The notes: generated from the sequence alone by a model not told the origin. 64,000 nt of DNA from Amycolatopsis sp. A133 (GCF_031082405.1 NZ_JAVHJU010000004.1:462092-526091); one strand, 5' to 3'. Shown: positions 32,972 through 42,999, numbered from the stretch's first letter. Numbers and translations are program-made.

Positions 32972-34051
32972 ATGCCCCTACCGCTGCAGCCGCCGCTGAA
33001 GCCGATGCTCGCCAAGCCCGCCAAGGCCATCCCGGACTCCGGGGGCCTGCTGTTCGAACCGAAGTGGGACGGCTTCCGCTGCATCGTCTTCCGCGACGGC
33101 GACGAGCTGTACCTGCAGTCCCGCGCGGAAAAGCCGCTCAACCGGTACTTCCCGGAGACGGTCGCGCGGCTGCTGGACATCCTGCCGCCGCGGGTCGTGC
33201 TCGACGGCGAACTCGTCGTCGCGCGCGACGGGCGGCTCAACTTCGATGCCCTCACCGAACGGATCCACCCGGCCGAAAGCCGCATCACGCTGCTGTCGGC
33301 CGAACAGCCCGCCGAATTCGTCGCCTTCGACGTCCTCGCCCTGGCGGACGACCTGCTGCTCGACGAACCGACGTCCGTCCGCCGGGAACGTCTCGCCGAA
33401 CTGGCCGGCGACCGGTTCCCGCTCACCCCGGCCACCACCGACCCCGGCACCGCGCGGCACTGGTTCGAGCTGTTCGAGGGCGCCGGCCTCGACGGCGTCA
33501 TCGGCAAGCCCCTCGACGAGCCCTACACCCCCGGCAAGCGCGCGATGCTCAAGTACAAGCACCTGCGCACCGCCGACTGCGTCCTCGCCGGGCTGCGCTG
33601 GCACGTCGACGGCGGTCCCGGCGAACTCGTCGGCTCGTTCCTGCTCGGCCTGCACGACGACACGGGCGTGCTGCACCACGTCGGCACCGTCGGGTCGTTC
33701 CCCAAGGAACGCCGCCGCGAGCTCGCCGAAGAGCTGGCGCCGCTGGTCACCGACGGCGAAGACCACCCCTGGGGCGGCCGGGCCACCGGCGAGGCCCAGC
33801 GCATCCCCGGCGGCATCACCCGCTGGCGCGCCACCGAACACGAATGGGTGCCGCTGCGGCCCGAGCGCGTCGTCGAGGTCGCCTACGAGAACACCGAAGG
33901 CGGCATGCCGTCGCGGTTCCGGCACAACGCGCGGTTCGTGCGGTGGCGGCCCGACCGCGAACCCGCCTCCTGCGACTACGGCCAGCTCGACGAGCCGGCC
34001 CGCTACGACCTCGACGCCGTCTTCCGCGGTCAGGTCGTGCGGACCCGCTAA
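32972..34051 (+). CDS. ligC: ATP-dependent DNA ligase LigC
   Basis: The 359-residue ligase has motif I EPKWDGFR with the nucleophile Lys31, motif III VAFDVLALAD, motif IV DGVIGK and motif V MLKYKH, followed by an OB fold. This two-domain form is the actinobacterial LigC, a back-up ligase in base-excision and end-joining repair. The ATG at 32972 is favoured because CAGAAT lies seven bases upstream; ATG 32963 is possible. A LigD-type polymerase is encoded 12 kb away. Confidence 0.92.
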   Translation: MPLPLQPPLKPMLAKPAKAIPDSGGLLFEPKWDGFRCIVFRDGDELYLQSRAEKPLNRYFPETVARLLDILPPRVVLDGELVVARDGRLNFDALTERIHPAESRITLLSAEQPAEFVAFDVLALADDLLLDEPTSVRRERLAELAGDRFPLTPATTDPGTARHWFELFEGAGLDGVIGKPLDEPYTPGKRAMLKYKHLRTADCVLAGLRWHVDGGPGELVGSFLLGLHDDTGVLHHVGTVGSFPKERRRELAEELAPLVTDGEDHPWGGRATGEAQRIPGGITRWRATEHEWVPLRPERVVEVAYENTEGGMPSRFRHNARFVRWRPDREPASCDYGQLDEPARYDLDAVFRGQVVRTR

Positions 34052-34121
34052 CCCGCGTCCCACACCGGCCGTGCGAAGCTCGGCCTGCCCTTGATCGACG
34101 TTCGACGTGAGGACCCCGCCC

Positions 34122-35669
34122 GTGCGCCGCCGCCGTACCCGTCTCCTGGCCGCGCTGCTCGCCCTGGCCGCCGCCGCGGGTTGCGCCGCGGGGCCGTCGG
34201 TGCGCCCGGCGCTGGTCGAGAACGACGGGAAGACGACCGGCAGCACCCCCACCCGCACGCCCGGGGTCCCCCTGCCGCCGCTGACCGAGCCGCAGTCGCC
34301 GTCGCTGAAGTGGGCCGACTGCGACGACGACACCCGGCAGCGCATCGGCACCCCCGGCGTCCCGGACGGCCTGCACTTCACCTGCGCCCGCGTCACCGCG
34401 CCGCTCGACGCCCCCGGCGAGCCCCGCCGCTCGGTGGTGCGGCTGCTGGCGCTGAAGGCCGGCGCCGGGCCGGTGCCGCTGGTCGTGGTCAACGACGTCG
34501 ACGGCGAACCGGGCAGCGTGTACGCCGCGCGGCTGGCCGCGACGCTGCCGCCCGCGTTCCTGGAGAAGTTCTCGCTGATCGGCCTGGACCGGCGCGGCAC
34601 CGGGCTGTCCGGCGCCGCCCAGTGCGTCCCCGCCGACATCCGGCACGATCTCGTCGACGCCGACCCGGCGGACGGCGGCCTGGGCGACGTCCTGGACGCG
34701 GCCCGCAAGGCCGGCCAGCAGTGCGCCATCGAACTGGACGACTCCCAGACCGCGCTCGACAGCTGGCGCGGCGCGGGCGACCTCGACGAGCTGCGCAAGC
34801 AGCTCGGCGCCGAGCGGCTCGACGCGCTCGGCCACGGCGACGGCTCGAAGGTGCTGGCCGAATACGCGGTGCGCTTCCCCGGCCAGGTCGGGCGCATGGT
34901 TCTCGACGGCGTGCCCGACCCGGGCGCCGACACAGCCGCGGTCCTGGACGCGGTCGCCGCCGGCGCGCAGTCCACATTGGACGCCTTCGCCGCGGACTGC
35001 GCGACGCGGCACTGCGCCCTGGGCGATCCGAAAGCGGCACTGGCGGCGCTCACCGACCAGCTGCGGCGAACCCCGCCGCTGACCGGCGAAGGCGTCGCGT
35101 TCGGCCCGGGCGTCGCGATGTTCGCCGTCTACTCGGGACTCTCGCAGCGCTCGCGGTGGCCGGAGCTGGCCGACGCGATCACCGCGGCGCGCTCCGGGGA
35201 CGTCGGCGCCCTGTCGGCGTTCGCCGCGCCGGTGCTGCAGGACACGCGCGCCCAGCCGTCGCGGATCGACGCCACGATCGCGACCCGCTGCAACGACAGC
35301 CAGACCCGGCTCTCGGCCGACCAGCTCGACCAGGTCGTGGCCGGGATGCGCGGCAAGTACCCCCAGTTCGGCGCGGTCGTCGCCCAGCAGCTGGCCTGGT
35401 GCGGCCCGTGGCCGGTGCGCACCGAGCCGCTGCCGGCGCCGGGCGTGCCGGGTGTTCCGCCGATCCTGATCGCGGCCACCGCCACCGACCCGGTCACGCC
35501 CCAGGTCGGCAGCACCCGCGCGGCCGACCAGATGCCGTCCGCGGTCACCATCACCTGGCAGGGCGCGGGTCACGGCGCGATCGGCGTCTCCCCCTGCGTC
35601 ACCGACGCGGCCCGCGCCTTCCTGATCGACGGCAAAATCCCGGCCGACGGCACCCTCTGCCCCGCCTGA
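34122..35669 (+). CDS. Lipoprotein of the SlpD/tripeptidyl aminopeptidase family lacking the catalytic Ser
   Basis: The 515-residue protein begins with a signal peptide and lipobox (LAALLALAAAAGCAAG), so it is a lipid-anchored extracytoplasmic protein. The body matches secreted alpha/beta-hydrolases of the tripeptidyl aminopeptidase group, with LIGLDRRGTGLSG, RMVLDGVPDP, and the C-terminal Asp and His in TDPVTP and GHGAIG. The nucleophile elbow, normally GxSxG, reads GHGDG, so the Ser is missing. It may be a binding protein. I chose GTG 34122 because GAGGA lies eight bases upstream. Confidence 0.85.
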   Translation: MRRRRTRLLAALLALAAAAGCAAGPSVRPALVENDGKTTGSTPTRTPGVPLPPLTEPQSPSLKWADCDDDTRQRIGTPGVPDGLHFTCARVTAPLDAPGEPRRSVVRLLALKAGAGPVPLVVVNDVDGEPGSVYAARLAATLPPAFLEKFSLIGLDRRGTGLSGAAQCVPADIRHDLVDADPADGGLGDVLDAARKAGQQCAIELDDSQTALDSWRGAGDLDELRKQLGAERLDALGHGDGSKVLAEYAVRFPGQVGRMVLDGVPDPGADTAAVLDAVAAGAQSTLDAFAADCATRHCALGDPKAALAALTDQLRRTPPLTGEGVAFGPGVAMFAVYSGLSQRSRWPELADAITAARSGDVGALSAFAAPVLQDTRAQPSRIDATIATRCNDSQTRLSADQLDQVVAGMRGKYPQFGAVVAQQLAWCGPWPVRTEPLPAPGVPGVPPILIAATATDPVTPQVGSTRAADQMPSAVTITWQGAGHGAIGVSPCVTDAARAFLIDGKIPADGTLCPA

Positions 35670-35671
35670 CC

Positions 35672-35820
35672 GTGTGATTGGGCGGGCATCACGTGTGATC
35701 AGGAGGGACACACACGTGATTGGAGGGGCATCACGATGATGCCCCTCCAATCACGCGTGATGCCCGCCCAATCACACGTGATGCCCCTTCAATCACAGGT
35801 GATGCCCCTTCGATCACGGG
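35672..35820. repeat. Seven 21-bp units in a large inverted array, GTGATTGG/CCAATCAC family
   Basis: GTGAT cores begin at 35674, 35695 and 35716 (period 21), then the inverse CAATCAC-type cores begin at 35748, 35769, 35790 and 35811 (period 21). The inner arms, 35715-35733 and 35737-35755, pair perfectly over 19 bases with a three-base loop. The outer arms, 35672-35699 and 35750-35777, pair over 28 bases with one mismatch. It lies between convergent genes, so a bidirectional terminator or a cruciform is likely. Confidence 0.85.
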
Positions 35821-35830
35821 GGAGCTGGGG

Positions 35831-36970
<1,140 letters not shown>

Positions 36971-36973
36971 GGT

Positions 36974-37435
36974 TCAGCCGATCCGCTCGGCCAGCTCGAC
37001 GATGATCCCCTCGGGGCCGCGGACGTAGCAGAGCTTGAAGCTGTCCTCGTACCGCACCAGCTCGCCGACGAGCTCGCCGCCGTGCGGCCGCAGGCGCTCG
37101 AGGACGTCTTCGATGTCCGCGACCTCGAACAGGACGTGCCGCAGACCGGGCGCGTTCGACGGCGCCCGCGGGTCCCCGGCCGGCCCCTCCGGCGTCCGGT
37201 ACCGGATCAGCTCCAGCTTCCCGTGGCCGTCCGGCGTCCGCAGCATCGCCACGTCCGACCGGACGCCGGCCAGCCCGACGATCCGGTCGACGGCCCCGCC
37301 CTCGACCGTCATCTCCCCCTCCACCTCGAGGCCGATTTCGGCGAAGAACGCCTTGGCCGCCTCGAGGTCTCCGACGACGACGCCGACGTGCTCCAGCCGC
37401 GGCAGGACCCGGTAACCCATGGTGTTCCCCGTCAT
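36974..37435 (-). CDS. Glyoxalase/VOC family protein
   Basis: The 153-residue protein has the paired beta-alpha-beta-beta-beta modules of the VOC fold: LEHVGVVVGDLEAAKAFFAEIGL, then LRHVLFEVADIEDVLERL and GPEGIIVELAERI, with metal-binding His and Glu in standard places. The ATG at 37435 overlaps the YCII stop (ATGA); ATG 37420 after GGGGA is an alternative. Substrate unknown. Confidence 0.85.
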   Translation of the reverse strand: MTGNTMGYRVLPRLEHVGVVVGDLEAAKAFFAEIGLEVEGEMTVEGGAVDRIVGLAGVRSDVAMLRTPDGHGKLELIRYRTPEGPAGDPRAPSNAPGLRHVLFEVADIEDVLERLRPHGGELVGELVRYEDSFKLCYVRGPEGIIVELAERIG

Positions 37436-37842
37436 TCCGTGATGGTCGGCGGCGCGGTCAGGAACGGGCGCAGCTCGAGCCACTCGTGGATCGGCTCGCC
37501 GTTCGGGCCGGGTGCGGCCGACAGCTCCGCGGCCAGTTCGAGGGCGCGCTCGTAGCTGTCGACGTCGATCACCGTCCAGCCGGCGATGAGGTCCTTGGTC
37601 TCGGGGAAGGGGCCGTCGGTGACCGGCGGCCGTCCCTCGCCGTCGTAGCGGACGAACGTCCCCTCCGGGGCGAGCGCCTGGTGCTCGACGAACTCGCCGG
37701 TGGCCACGAGCTTGTCCCCGAAGTCCTGCATGTACTGCACGTGCGCCGTGATCTCCGCCGGCGTCCACTGGTCGATGGACGTGTCGCAGTTCGCCGGGGC
37801 CGGCGCGCCGCGGTAGTGCTTGAGCAACAGGTACTTGGCCAT
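37432..37842 (-). CDS. YCII/DGPF domain protein
   Basis: The 136-residue protein contains the DGPF signature in VTDGPFPETKD and the start MAKYLLLKHYRG typical of this group. These ferredoxin-like dimers are encoded with ECF42 sigma factors and are thought to sense or convert a small molecule. The ATG at 37842 follows GAGGGAG. It is the first gene of the operon with the VOC protein and sigma factor. Confidence 0.88.
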   Translation of the reverse strand: MAKYLLLKHYRGAPAPANCDTSIDQWTPAEITAHVQYMQDFGDKLVATGEFVEHQALAPEGTFVRYDGEGRPPVTDGPFPETKDLIAGWTVIDVDSYERALELAAELSAAPGPNGEPIHEWLELRPFLTAPPTITE

Positions 37843-37938
37843 CGTGGTGCTCCCTCGGTGTGTGGCGGCCCATTCTGGCCGCTCGCACCCCGGGGACGGA
37901 GCCGGTTCCACCGTTTCGACATCGACGCCGGAAGTTTT

Positions 37939-37970
37939 TTCGCGGCCGCCCCGAGCGGGGCGGCCGCGAA
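37939..37970 (-). terminator. Strong GC hairpin after the DUF2630 gene
   Basis: TTCGCGGCCGCCCC and its exact complement enclose a four-base loop. It starts four bases past the DUF2630 stop codon. A run of six T on the plus strand flanks the far side, so in the plus direction the T-run precedes the hairpin. Confidence 0.75.
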
Positions 37971-37974
37971 GGAC

Positions 37975-38217
37975 CTACTGGCGGTAGGACTCCACCTCGG
38001 AGACCGGCCGGGCCGCGGCGTCGTCCGGGTTCTCGTGGAACTCGGTTTTCGCGCGTCGCTGCCGCAGCAGATCCCAGCACTGGTCGAGCTGCTGCTCGAC
38101 CGCGGTGAGGCGGTCCTTGTCGCCGCCGCCCAGTCCCACGCCGACCGAGCGCGACCGGAGCTCGTGCTCCTCCGCGATCAGCTCGTCGATCCGGCCCAGG
38201 ATCTCGCCGTCGGCCAT
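37975..38217 (-). CDS. DUF2630 family small protein
   Basis: The 80-residue protein is mainly helical and charged, with ILGRIDELIAEEHELR and LTAVEQQLDQCWDLLRQRRA, the pattern of DUF2630. A coiled coil is likely. No function is known. The ATG at 38217 follows GAGGAGGAA. It is monocistronic and followed by a strong hairpin. Confidence 0.85.
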   Translation of the reverse strand: MADGEILGRIDELIAEEHELRSRSVGVGLGGGDKDRLTAVEQQLDQCWDLLRQRRAKTEFHENPDDAAARPVSEVESYRQ

Positions 38218-38302
38218 CTGTTCCTCCTCTTCGCGGGTACTCGCACCCAGACGCTACCCCGGCCCCGGGAATTCCCGCCGGGCCCGGTTCGTTGACCAGG
38301 GC

Positions 38303-38674
38303 ATGAGCACCGTTGAGCTGACTGCCGAGAACTTCGACCAGACGGTAAACGACAACGAGTTCGTCCTGATCGACTTCTGGGCGAGCTGGTGCGGGCCGTG
38401 CCGTCAGTTCGCGCCGGTCTACGAGAAGGCCTCCGAGAAGCACGAGGACATCGTGTTCGCGAGCGTCGACACCGAAGCGCAGCAGCAGCTCGCGGCGGCT
38501 TTCGACGTCCGCTCCATCCCGACGCTGGCCATCATCCGGGACAAGACGCTGATCTACGCCCAGCCCGGCGCGCTCCCCGAGCCCGCCCTCGAAGACCTCA
38601 TCAAGCAGGCTCGCGAGGTCGACATGGCCGAGGTCAAGCGCAAGGCCGCCGAAGCCGAGACCGAACAGGCCTGA
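38303..38674 (+). CDS. Thioredoxin
   Basis: The 123-residue protein has the active-site WCGPC (Cys30 and Cys33) and the cis-Pro in SIPTLAII. A C-terminal extension of about 15 residues (DMAEVKRKAAEAETEQA) is charged and helical. It would reduce protein disulfides. A perfect terminator hairpin follows. The ATG follows a weak AGGG. Confidence 0.93.
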   Translation: MSTVELTAENFDQTVNDNEFVLIDFWASWCGPCRQFAPVYEKASEKHEDIVFASVDTEAQQQLAAAFDVRSIPTLAIIRDKTLIYAQPGALPEPALEDLIKQAREVDMAEVKRKAAEAETEQA

Positions 38675-38682
38675 CCACCACC

Positions 38683-38720
38683 ACAGACGAAGGCCGCCCC
38701 GCGGGGCGGCCTTCGTCTGT
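38683..38720. terminator. Bidirectional terminator between thioredoxin and proline dehydrogenase genes
   Basis: ACAGACGAAGGCCGCCCC pairs exactly with GGGGCGGCCTTCGTCTGT around two bases. It serves two convergent genes, and the proline dehydrogenase stop lies directly next to it. Confidence 0.9.
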
Positions 38721-39650
38721 TCAGGAGCGCGTCGCGAGCCCCCGCAGGAAGAACGCCAGGTTGGCCGGGCGCTCGGCCAGGCGGCGCATGAAGTAGCCGT
38801 ACCACTCGTCGCCGTAGGGGACGTAGACGCGCATCCGCGCGCCCGAAGCCGCGATCCGCTGCTGCTCCTCCGGCCGGATGCCGTAGAGCATCTGGAACTC
38901 GTGGTCGTCGTCCGTGCGCCCGTTCTCCTCGGCCAGCGCGGCGGCGATCTCGATCATGCGCGGGTCGTGCGACGCGACCATCGGGTAACCCTCGCCCGCC
39001 ATCAGGACACGCAGGCAGCGGACGTAGGACTGGTCCACCTCGGCCTTGTCCGCGAACGCCACCGGCTCCGGCTCGGCGTACGCGCCCTTGCACAGCCGCA
39101 CCCGGGACCCGGGCCCGGCCAGCTCGCGGCAGTCCTGCTCGGTGCGGCGCAGGTAGGCCTGCAGCACCGCGCCCACCCACGGGTACTCGCCGCGCAGCTC
39201 CCGCAGGATGCCGAGCGTCGAGTCCGTGGTCGTGTGGTCCTCCATGTCGAGCGTCACGGTGGCGCCGACCGCCTCGGCCGCCGCGCAGATCTTCCGCGCG
39301 TTCTCCAAGGCGACGTCCTCGCCGTCCGACGGCAGGAACTGCCCCACCGCCGACAGCTTCACCGAGACGTCCGCGCCCTCGGCCAGGCCTTCCGCGGCCA
39401 GCGCGGTCAGCACGGCTTCGTAGGCCGCCACGGTCGCCGCCGCCTGCGCGGCGTCGGTCGTGTCCTCGCCCAGGTGGTCGAGGGTGATCCGCCGGCCGTC
39501 CGCGGCCAGTTCCCCGGCCACGCGGACGGCGTCGGCGGTCCCGGACCCGGCCACGAACCGGCGCACCACCGATCGCGTGGCGGGCACGGCCTCGACGAGC
39601 CGCCGGATGCCCTTCGAGCGGGCGGCGGCGAGCAACGGCGCACGCAACAT
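38721..39650 (-). CDS. Proline dehydrogenase
   Basis: The 309-residue monofunctional FAD enzyme oxidises proline to pyrroline-5-carboxylate. Family motifs include SVKLSAVGQF, VTLDMEDHTTTDST, QAYLRRTEQD, RLCKGAYAEP and YVPYGDEWYGYFMRRLAERP at the end. The ATG at 39650 follows GGGAGG. It lies 25 bases after the P5C dehydrogenase gene in the same operon, so the two steps of proline catabolism are co-expressed. Confidence 0.95.
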   Translation of the reverse strand: MLRAPLLAAARSKGIRRLVEAVPATRSVVRRFVAGSGTADAVRVAGELAADGRRITLDHLGEDTTDAAQAAATVAAYEAVLTALAAEGLAEGADVSVKLSAVGQFLPSDGEDVALENARKICAAAEAVGATVTLDMEDHTTTDSTLGILRELRGEYPWVGAVLQAYLRRTEQDCRELAGPGSRVRLCKGAYAEPEPVAFADKAEVDQSYVRCLRVLMAGEGYPMVASHDPRMIEIAAALAEENGRTDDDHEFQMLYGIRPEEQQRIAASGARMRVYVPYGDEWYGYFMRRLAERPANLAFFLRGLATRS

Positions 39651-39675
39651 GACGGGACCTCCCTGTCTCCGGGGC

Positions 39676-41304
39676 TCAGCCCTGGTGCGGGTAGCGGACG
39701 CTGGTCGGCGGGACGAAGGTCTCCTTGATCGAGCGGGGACTCGTCCAGCGGAGCAGGTTGAAGATCGACCCCGCCTTGTCGTTGGTGCCCGAGGCCCGCG
39801 CCCCGCCGAACGGCTGCTGACCGACAACCGCGCCGGTCGGCTTGTCGTTGACGTAGAAGTTGCCCGCCGAGAACTTCAGCGCCTCGGCCGCCTTCGCCAC
39901 GGCGGTGCGGTCGTTGGCGATGACCGCGCCGGTCAGCGCGTACGCGGCGGAGGAGTCGATCAGCTTCAGGACGTCGTCGAAACCGCCGTCCTCGTAGACG
40001 TGCACCGACAGGATCGGGCCGAAGTACTCGGTCGAGAAGATCTCGTGCTTCGGGTTGTCCGACACGAGGATCGTCGGCTGCACGAAGTACCCGACGCTGT
40101 CGTCGGCGGTGCCGCCGGCGAGGACCTCGACCGAGGCGTCGTTCTTGACGCGGTCGAACAGGTCCGAGTGCTTGGTGAACGCGCGCCGGTCGATGACCGC
40201 GCCGCCGAAGTGCGACAGGTCGGTGACGTCGCCGTAGGACAGCGCCTCGGTCTCGGAGACCAGGCCGTCCTTCAGCTCGTTCCAGACGCTGCGCGGGATG
40301 TAGGCGCGCGAAGCGGCGGAGCACTTCTGACCCTGGTACTCGAAAGCGCCGCGAACCAGCGCGGTGCGCAGGACGTCGACGTCGGCGGAGGCGTGCGCGA
40401 GCACGAAGTCCTTGCCGCCGGTCTCGCCGACCAGCCGCGGGTAGCCGCGGTAGCCCGCGATGTTCGCGCCGACCGTGCCCCACAGGTGCTGGAACGTCGC
40501 GGTCGAGCCGGTGAAGTGGATGCCGGCCAGGTCGCGGTGGGTCAGGGCGACCTCGGAGACGGCCTTGCCGTCGCCCGGCAGCAGGTTGATCACGCCCGGC
40601 GGCATCCCGGCCTCTTCGAGCAGCCGCATGGTCAGGTGCGCCGCGAACGACTGCGTCGGCGACGGCTTCCACAGCACGGTGTTGCCCATCAGCGCGGGCG
40701 CGGTCGGCAGGTTGCCGGCGATCGCCGTGAAGTTGAACGGCGTGATCGCGTAGACGAAGCCCTCCAGGGGCCGGTGCTCCATCCGGTTCCACATGCCCGG
40801 CGAGCTGATCGGCTGCTCGGCGAGGATGCGGCGGCCGAACTCGACGTTGAAGCGCCAGAAGTCGGCCAGCTCGCAGGCGGAGTCGATCTCGGCCTGGGTC
40901 GCGGTCTTGGACTGGCCGAGCATGGTGGCGGCGTTGAGCGTGGCGCGCCACTTGCCGGTCAGCAGGTCGGCGGCGCGCAGCAGGATCGCGGCGCGGTCGT
41001 CGTAGGACAGCGCGCGCCACTCCGGTGCCGCCTTCGCGGCGGCCGCGATGGCGTCGGTCGTGTCCTGCTGCGTCGCGCTGTGGATGGTGCCGAGGACGTG
41101 CGCGTGGTTGTGCGGCTGGACGACGTCGATCTGCTCGCCGCCGCCGGGGCGCTGCTCGCCGCCGATGGTGACGGTCAGGTCGATCGGCTCCGCCTGGCCC
41201 AGCCGCTTCAGCGCACCCTCGAGCTCGGCGCGCTCGGCGCTGCCCGGTGCGTAGGTCAGCACCGGCTCGTTCGTCGGGGCGGGGGTCTGGGTCACGGCGT
41301 CCAC
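39676..41304 (-). CDS. pruA: L-glutamate gamma-semialdehyde (P5C) dehydrogenase
   Basis: The 542-residue aldehyde dehydrogenase converts glutamate semialdehyde to glutamate with NAD+. The NAD site HFTGSTATF, general-base Glu in LVGETGGKD, and the nucleophile Cys in EYQGQKCSAASR are present. Its length equals that of other monofunctional P5C dehydrogenases. The GTG at 41304 is placed by GAGGAG five bases upstream. Divergent from the PucR-type regulator, with direct repeats between them. Confidence 0.95.
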   Translation of the reverse strand: MDAVTQTPAPTNEPVLTYAPGSAERAELEGALKRLGQAEPIDLTVTIGGEQRPGGGEQIDVVQPHNHAHVLGTIHSATQQDTTDAIAAAAKAAPEWRALSYDDRAAILLRAADLLTGKWRATLNAATMLGQSKTATQAEIDSACELADFWRFNVEFGRRILAEQPISSPGMWNRMEHRPLEGFVYAITPFNFTAIAGNLPTAPALMGNTVLWKPSPTQSFAAHLTMRLLEEAGMPPGVINLLPGDGKAVSEVALTHRDLAGIHFTGSTATFQHLWGTVGANIAGYRGYPRLVGETGGKDFVLAHASADVDVLRTALVRGAFEYQGQKCSAASRAYIPRSVWNELKDGLVSETEALSYGDVTDLSHFGGAVIDRRAFTKHSDLFDRVKNDASVEVLAGGTADDSVGYFVQPTILVSDNPKHEIFSTEYFGPILSVHVYEDGGFDDVLKLIDSSAAYALTGAVIANDRTAVAKAAEALKFSAGNFYVNDKPTGAVVGQQPFGGARASGTNDKAGSIFNLLRWTSPRSIKETFVPPTSVRYPHQG

Positions 41305-41371
41305 GGCGGCTCCTCTGCTGGTCCGTACGTCCTTGATGCCCCGAACGGTAACTCCGGACACGTCCCACGGG

Positions 41372-41420
41372 CTTGTCCGATCGGCTAAAATCGCCCGTAT
41401 GAACTTGTCCGGCCGGATAA
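41372..41420. promoter_or_regulatory. Direct-repeat operator candidate between pruA and its regulator
   Basis: CTTGTCCGATCGGCTAA (41372-41388) and CTTGTCCGGCCGGATAA (41404-41420) match at 14 of 17 positions and are spaced 32 bases, three helical turns. An inverted half, CCGGACACG, lies at 41354. The repeats fill the divergent promoter region and are the likely binding sites of the adjacent regulator. Confidence 0.6.
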
Positions 41421-41427
41421 CGCTGCG

Positions 41428-42981
41428 GTGACGTCCCTGCGGCACGTCCTCGCGACGCTCGGCGAGCCGCTGGTCGAGGTCGTCGTGGCGCCGCACGGCC
41501 TCGGCGTCACCGTCACCGACGTCGTGATCCTCGACCCCGAGGACCCCTTGGAGGCGTCCCCCGGCGACCTGGTGCTGGTGATCGGGGCCCGCGGCCGGGC
41601 GGCGGCGCCGGCCATCCGCGCGGCCGGGCGCGGCGGCGCGGCCGCGGTGGCGGTCAAGGGCGCGACGGGCGCCGACGTCGCCGCGGACGCGGGCGTCGCG
41701 CTGCTCACGGTGGGCGCGGAGGCGCGCTGGGAACAGGTGGAATCGCTGGCCCGCGGGGTCGTCGAGGCGGCGCGCGCGGGCGGGGAAGCGGCCGGCGGCG
41801 AAGTGCTCGGCGACCTGTTCGCCCTGGCCCAGACGATCGCGACGCTGACCGGTGGCCTGGTCAGCATCGAGGACACGGCGAGCCGGGTGCTCGCGTATTC
41901 GCGGGCGGGCGACGAGGTCGACGAGCTGCGGCGGCTGTCGATCCTCGGCCGCGAAGGGCCGGAGCGCTACCTCGCGATGCTCCGCGAATGGGGCGTCTAC
42001 CAGCGGCTTCGCGCCGGGGAAGGGATCGTCCGGATCGACGAGCGGCCCGAGCTCGGCATCCGGCGGCGCATCGCGGCGGGCATCCACGCCGGCAAGCAGC
42101 CGCTGGGGACGATCTGGGTCCAGGAAGGCGCCCAGCCGCTCACCGAACGGGCCGAGACGGCCCTGCTCGGCGCGAGCCGCACCCTGGCGCCGCAGCTGAT
42201 CCGGGCCCGCACGCTGCCGAGCCCGGAACTGCGCCTGCGGGAGGACCTCCTGGCCAGCCTGCTGGAGGGCCGGCTCGACGCCGAGTCCGTCGCGGACGAC
42301 ATCGGTGCCGACCCGGCGCGGCCGGCGCAGGTGCTGGCGTTCTCCCTGGAGCGGTCGGGCAACCGGCAGCTGCGGCGGGCCGAACTCGTGCACCTCATCG
42401 CCGTGCACACGGCGGCCTACCGGCGCAGCGCGCTGGTGAGCGTGATCGGCGGCCGCGTCTACGCGCTGCTGCCCGACCTGCCCGAGCACTCCGACGCGGC
42501 GGTGCTGGCGCTGGCGAAGGAGATCACCGGCACGGCCCGCCGCCACCTCGACGTCCCGGTCCGCGCGGCCCTCGGCGGCGTCGTGCCCCGGCTGTCGGAG
42601 GCGGCCGCCTCCCGGGGCGACGCCGACCGCGTCCTGGCGGCGATGACGCGCGGGCACTGGGCCGCCGACGTCGCCTCGCTGGCCGACGTCCGCGCCGAGG
42701 TGCTGCTGTCGGAGGTGCTGTCCTTCCTGGGCGAGCAGCCCCGCATCCGCGACCCGCGGCTGACGGCGCTGGCGGCGCACGACGCCGAGCACGGCGGCAT
42801 CCTCGTGCCGGCGGTCCTGGCCTGGCTGAACGCGTTCGGCGACGTCCGGGCGGCGGCCCGGGTGCTGAACATCCACCCGAACACCGTCCGGTACCGCGTC
42901 CGGCGCGCGGCCGAGGTGTCCGGAGTGGACTTCGACGACCCGGCGCAGCGGCTGCTGACTCAGCTGCAGCTGCGCCTTTGA
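41428..42981 (+). CDS. PucR/CdaR-type regulator of proline catabolism
   Basis: The 517-residue protein has an N-terminal PucR-like domain, a central GGDEF-like domain of the CdaR type and a C-terminal helix-turn-helix (ARVLNIHPNTVRYRVRRAAEVSG). Related regulators called PruR activate the proline genes in actinobacteria. The divergent position next to pruA and proline dehydrogenase supports the same role. The GTG at 41428 lies seven bases after the second operator repeat, which suggests autoregulation. Confidence 0.88.
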   Translation: MTSLRHVLATLGEPLVEVVVAPHGLGVTVTDVVILDPEDPLEASPGDLVLVIGARGRAAAPAIRAAGRGGAAAVAVKGATGADVAADAGVALLTVGAEARWEQVESLARGVVEAARAGGEAAGGEVLGDLFALAQTIATLTGGLVSIEDTASRVLAYSRAGDEVDELRRLSILGREGPERYLAMLREWGVYQRLRAGEGIVRIDERPELGIRRRIAAGIHAGKQPLGTIWVQEGAQPLTERAETALLGASRTLAPQLIRARTLPSPELRLREDLLASLLEGRLDAESVADDIGADPARPAQVLAFSLERSGNRQLRRAELVHLIAVHTAAYRRSALVSVIGGRVYALLPDLPEHSDAAVLALAKEITGTARRHLDVPVRAALGGVVPRLSEAAASRGDADRVLAAMTRGHWAADVASLADVRAEVLLSEVLSFLGEQPRIRDPRLTALAAHDAEHGGILVPAVLAWLNAFGDVRAAARVLNIHPNTVRYRVRRAAEVSGVDFDDPAQRLLTQLQLRL

Positions 42982-42987
42982 CCCTGC

Positions 42988-42993
42988 TAGCTT
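42988..42993 (+). promoter_or_regulatory. Leaderless -10 element of the DinB-like gene
   Basis: TAGCTT, six bases before the GTG at 43000. Confidence 0.4.
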
Positions 42994-42999
42994 CGCGCG

